From assembly GCA_004802725.1 (NCBI GenBank), contig SGPM01000107.1, positions 1 through 64,000 of the forward strand: a DNA stretch of 64,000 nt, in the 5' to 3' direction. Positions 59,813 to 64,000 of this stretch are shown here, piece by piece. The notes beneath the pieces are model-generated. The model did not search any database, was not told the DNA's origin, and was given only the letters and a program-made list of their open reading frames with translations. Positions within the stretch are counted from its first letter, which is position 1; each line of letters opens with the position of its first letter. The translations under genes were made by a program, and so were the position numbers. The stretch is from Antrodiella citrinella (lineage: Eukaryota > Basidiomycota > Agaricomycetes > Polyporales > Steccherinaceae).

Positions 59813-61285
59813 ATGTTCTTCACGCGCGCGCTCAACAAGCGCAAAGTCAAGCGTTCGCTCGAACGTACATTCAAGAAATTGCTCGTCAAGCGACGAAAGG
59901 AGCGCAAGGCAAATCGACGAAGAGGCCGGAATATGGGGCCCGAGCTCCCTATGGAGCTCCTGGACATGATAATGTATCATAACCACGAGGACAAAGCAGC
60001 TCTCATGGCGAGCTCTATGGTATCGTCACAATGGCAGGGACCTGCGCAGAGACGTCTATTCCACTCGATCAAGATCACGATCGGCTATGACCACACTCCT
60101 CCGGACTGTGAACTGGGATTCTACTTCGAGTTCTTCTCCGACGTCCCCACTCTCGGCGCGTTCGTCGCCACGCTCCATATATCTGCAGCTCACAGGTTCA
60201 CGCGATCATTGCTGGCCGATAGTGACTCAACGATCGCGAGACTTGTCGGTGTGCTGCCTACGTTGCAGCTCCTCTCCTTTGAGAACATTTCGTCCACTCC
60301 GCGCGGATCGCCACAAACCGGATCTCTTCTGATCAAGAATCTCACTCTCCGCAGCATCAGCAGCATCAACATGCGGAAGGCCGACCAGCAGGAGTTTCTC
60401 AAACTATTCTCCGTCCAGGAGACACTCGAGCTCAACTTAACCTATGTTTCGGCCCCAAACGGAGGTCCCCACATCGCACGAAGCATGCCAGTACGGCACC
60501 TCAAGATCAAGAACTCCCTCGACTGCTTCCCGTGCTTTGACCGCGGAACCTCTTTTCCTCGGCTTCGCGCCCTGTCGTTCGACGTGACGAACGTTGGCAG
60601 AGGAAACTTGTTCAATCTCGATCCCCTCCAGCTCATCACAAACTCAACTCTCATTCACTATTACGACAAGATGAACCGCTTTATGCGCCGCTATGGAGCC
60701 AACCTCGAGTTCTTCAGACTGAATATGCGCCATCTCATCACGGCAGTTGTTGGTGCGTACTTCTCGCACCACAATCCTTTGTTTGCCGATAGCTGACGGT
60801 TGATATGTACGATTGCAGCTCTCGAAGACCGTCAATGGACGGTCTTCCAGCTGGACGCAGTATGCCCAAATTTGCAATCGCTCCACATCGGGTTTGAACT
60901 TGGTCTCAAGACCGGTGGAAGCCTCGAGCCCTTGCTTATGAGCGAGCTTACGTGCACCATCGACTTTTTGATCACTATCATCTCGTCTGCACCAAGAACG
61001 TTGACGACCGTCGTGTTTGGGATCTCTATGACGCTCTCTCCGCCCGGCGAATCAGATAAGAAGCCCCCTGCTGACACCGTGGCGGAAACGAATCGTCAGT
61101 GGAAGCGGCTTGCGCAGGCCTTGGAGCCTGCACGCTTCGGAAGGCTCACAGCCGTGAGATTCGTGCAACCGCAAGTACGATCGTCTCTGAGCGAATTCAA
61201 GGAACCGCTGGATCCGGTATACCAGCAATTACTGGCTGGCAATTTCGAGAATTTGAACAAGAAGGGGCTGCTATGTTTCGAATAA
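59813..61285 (+). CDS. F-box-like protein, paralogue C
   Basis: Exons 59813-60752 and 60819-61285 (940 and 467 nt) encode 468 residues, exactly the exon lengths of paralogue A, although internal gaps must balance out. The start MFFTRALNKRKVKRSLERTF, the F-box-like LPMELLDMIMYHN, ALMASSMVSSQWQGPAQRRL, MPVRHLKIKNSLDCFP and the end KKGLLCFE all have counterparts in A and B. The intron position and phase are conserved. It is intact. It lies directly downstream of the damaged CE15 gene and about 13 kb from paralogue B. Function as for paralogue A; the target is unknown. Confidence 0.85.
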
Positions 61286-61835
61286 GTATGTAGTATTGTA
61301 CGAAGAATGGTCATTCCCTCGTATGTAATGATAGAGCAACGCGGATACAGCAAATGTTATAACTCAACGAACAAATAGCGCGACGTACAATATATCTTTT
61401 CGATGTCACGTCTATGCAACCATCATGTTCATTGCGTCTTCCGAGAAGGCATCTTTTGTGTCACTCAGAGCCACATGCATCTAGCAATCAAATTCTGCCT
61501 CTTCAGCGTAATGCGGAGAGCTGAGGCTTCAGTTCACAGAAAACCTTGGCCGTGTGCGTCAGTAAAATTTCTCGCTATCGCTATCGAGAGTTTTGACCGA
61601 AAAGGGAATGCAGTATCCGGAGCAAGTATGAATTGGGGTACATAGCCAAATACATTCCTCCTCTCGGACTGTTGTACGGTGTCAAGGATGAACAAGACAA
61701 GTGGTCCAGCCAGATTTGGTGAGAAGAATATGAATTCACGTGAATGACCCATAGAACGGCGACAGTTCCTAACCAAAACCAAAGATCAAATTTACAGATT
61801 TTTCGACTGACTATGTCATGATATCCAACTCACTG
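61286..61835. other. Convergent intergenic region
   Basis: 550 bp between the 3' ends of paralogue C and the prolyl oligopeptidase. No gene or clear element seen. Confidence 0.4.
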
Positions 61836-64000
61836 TTACGATCTGGCTTGCAAACCAAGAGACTGCGTTACGAAACTCCACTTGTCTGCATCCTCTTTGA
61901 TTCTACAGGGCAGGCTGCAAGTCAGTCTTTACGTGGAAAGTGACACACTAAATGGGCACGGACTCTTGAACAGTCGATTTTCCTGCACTATGTCCTGCCA
62001 TCTTCTCTACTCTCAGCAAAAGCGGATGCGGGTTATGCGGGAGCGTGTGTTGCAGCGTCGCGGCGAGTTTGAAAGAGTGCATGGGAACCACGCGATTGTC
62101 ATCTATGATGCAAAGTGAGCGTCGTGCACGTGCACGCACTCAAGAATGAACTATGCAGCCACGTACGATCGGCAATAATGTTGGAGGCAGTACTTTGTCC
62201 GTTGGGACACTGTGGACGGGAGAGATCTTGTTGATGAAGTCAAAGTCATGTGCATCGCGAGGGTTACCGTAGTCTGACGTGTAGAGATACCCCATCGTGA
62301 AGTCTGCGAACTGGACAGACTCGGATCTGAGACGACATTGCCAAAGATGGTCGAAGAAGTTACTTTGAGAAGATCATGTACACCCACGTCAGCCACAGCT
62401 GCACCAATGAGGCCCTCAGGTGCTCTTTCAACGCATGCCGCTACGAGTAGAACCTGCAGGAATCAGAAACATTTAGGACCAATTTTGAGGAACGGCGAGA
62501 ATACACGAGCCTCCGTTAGATCCACCATGCAGGGTGACCTTTCCCGGTGCAGCGTACTTGTTCTCGACTAGGAATTGCCTAGTGACAAATAAGAATAAGG
62601 CTTGCAGAGTGCAGTGAAGAGTTTACTTACGTGGCAGCGATGAAGTCGTTGAAGCTGTTCACCTGCGGGAAGCATGGGCCTTAGCGTACTGCCAAAGTCC
62701 GCCGTAGGAGCACGTACCTTCTTTTCGCGAATGGTAGCCTGATGCCAGTCTTCGCCAAACTCACCACCCCCTCTGATGCTTGGAACTGCTAAGATGGCGC
62801 CATACATTTGGAGGAAGGTCAAGACGAAAGCACTGAAAAACGGAGGAACGGAAATTGAGAATCCACCATAACCTGTAATACACCTTAGGAGAGATCATAG
62901 TCAACAACTTCGAATAACGTACCATATTGAACAGCGGGCGCAGTACCGTCGAATAGTGTACTCTTCTGTTTCACAACGAACATTGGCACCTTCGTCCCGT
63001 CTGCACTCTCGTACCACACCTGGCTAGCTTCAAATTGGTCCAAATCCAAACCTTTCACTGTCGTTGACCTGTACACGCTCCACCGTGCCGAATGATCCTC
63101 TGCGCCATCGGCAAGTGGTACTTTGAAGTCGTATTTGGCGACGGTTCCTGGTGAAGTGAACCCAGTCAAGGTAGCAAAGAAATGGTCGTTGCCTCTGCGC
63201 CCATCGAGGTGTGCCGCACCCACCAAATCAGGTGCCAGGCGAGTGATGCGCTTTCCGGTAAGATCATACAGATAAATCTCGTCTTTCACCTGCCAAGCAT
63301 TCGTCACTATAGTGCTTGAAAGAGACTGAAACCAAGACCTACGGTGCGCTTGTAGACAATAGCGAGTCTGTCTTTACTCACAGCGAGCGCATTCTCTAAA
63401 CTCGCATCCTTGTCCTCTGGAATTATCTCTTCCATACACGTTCAGACCGAGGCTTAGATATGTCGACGCTGACCACCTTGGAAAATGGCGCGTTGTGGTT
63501 GGTACGGAAGTAAACACGGTGCCGTCGTTCGCAATGCTATTCCAGAACATGCGTCTGTGAGCATGTCGGTGGGCGATGCTTCGAAATGAACACCAACTAT
63601 TGGTACTTCCCGTCAAAGCTATCAATAAGTTTATCCCATTGCATGCTCTGACCGATGGTCTCTTTCTCTAGATATGCAATCCGGATCAAGTTCCGCTTCA
63701 TGGCACAGAGTGAGTTCAATGCTGTGACATTCTGAATTCGTGGTATCACTCACCCATGACGTATCCTTTGCAATGGTCACAATCACGTATTTGCCGTCCA
63801 CCGGCGTGACTTCAGCACTGTATACCCAAGAGGGATTCGACTCGTCTTTGAAGGCCAATACATCCTCCGCTACAAGGCAGGAAATTCTGCGGACATTCAT
63901 CGTACATGTTTCAAAGACGTACATTGCAGCGTGCCGACCCTGTGATAGTAGAGCATCGCGCCCTGTTCACTTCCAGTCTGGATTCCAGTTGTACCGGGGG
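61836..64000 (-). CDS. Prolyl oligopeptidase (S9A), 5' end outside the window
   Basis: The gene runs off the right edge; the visible part starts in the beta-propeller ([33 protein letters not shown]). Later exons give [29 protein letters not shown] and [19 protein letters not shown]. The catalytic domain has [20 protein letters not shown], the serine motif HGGSNGG, the Asp loop [18 protein letters not shown] and the histidine in [12 protein letters not shown]. The last exon ends [15 protein letters not shown] with its stop at 61836-61838. The enzyme cleaves short peptides after proline in the cytosol. The exon join right after GGSNGG has no clean in-phase GT-AG solution; one option adds five residues. 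It is probably the general fungal enzyme. Confidence 0.9.

Noticed and set aside
61836..64000. A cyclic-peptide-type cluster, suggested by the prolyl oligopeptidase
   Set aside because: Some mushrooms have a dedicated oligopeptidase for peptide cyclisation, but no precursor-type short genes or accessory enzymes are visible here; the general housekeeping enzyme is simpler.
1..64000. tRNA, rRNA, CRISPR or complete transposon
   Set aside because: No tRNA B-box, rRNA core, regular spacer array, transposase or long terminal repeats were recognised by eye.

Overview
The window is nuclear DNA of a filamentous basidiomycete fungus, most likely a mushroom-forming agaricomycete. Genes are broken by many short GT-AG introns of about 50-70 bp and are packed on both strands. 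The repertoire includes a CE15 glucuronoyl esterase (a plant-wall enzyme), BTB and F-box-like proteins in the agaricomycete style, Zn2Cys6 regulators and WW-like multi-pass membrane proteins. Runs of N near 11.5-12.0 kb show that this is draft sequence. I cannot name the species.

Layout. 0.9-4.3 kb (+): a WW-like multi-pass membrane protein. 5.0-6.5 kb (-): an alpha/beta hydrolase. 6.9-10.3 kb (+): a large disordered coiled-coil protein. 10.3-13.3 kb: a gene-poor, poorly assembled stretch. 13.3-15.3 kb (+): a polysaccharide deacetylase with about 14 exons. 16.55-17.33 kb (+): a proline/serine-rich orphan. 18.75-20.2 kb (+): a protein resembling 3-methyladenine-DNA glycosylases. 21.6-22.8 kb (-): an F-box-like protein. 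23.7-25.6 kb (-): a second WW-like membrane protein. 26.1-30.8 kb (-): an amino-acid permease with large introns, a 14-nt microexon and a probable frameshift. 31.8-35.0 kb (+): a Zn2Cys6 transcription factor. 37.6-39.4 kb (-): a peroxisome-type Nudix CoA diphosphatase. 40.1-41.2 kb (-): a BTB protein. 41.9-46.8 kb: three F-box-like genes, two of them paralogues. 47.4-48.8 kb (+): a methionine aminopeptidase. 49.0-50.4 kb (+): inositol-pentakisphosphate 2-kinase. 50.9-53.2 kb (+): a third WW-like membrane protein. 53.6-56.6 kb (+): COPI beta-prime (Sec27). 57.9-59.2 kb (+): a CE15 esterase carrying two coding lesions. 59.8-61.3 kb (+): a third copy of the paralogous F-box-like gene. 61.8 kb to the window end (-): a prolyl oligopeptidase whose 5' end lies outside.

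These genes do not form one pathway. The core genes (Sec27, IPK1, methionine aminopeptidase, Nudix) are ordinary housekeeping genes. What stands out is two local families. One is three WW-like, multi-pass membrane proteins dispersed over 50 kb. The other is three F-box-like paralogues in which both the coding region and several hundred bases of 5' flank have been copied; two of them have exactly matching exon lengths (940 + 467 nt). I found no phage-type defence system, CRISPR array, tRNA or rRNA. The best candidate for something undescribed is the WW-like membrane family, whose function I cannot assign.
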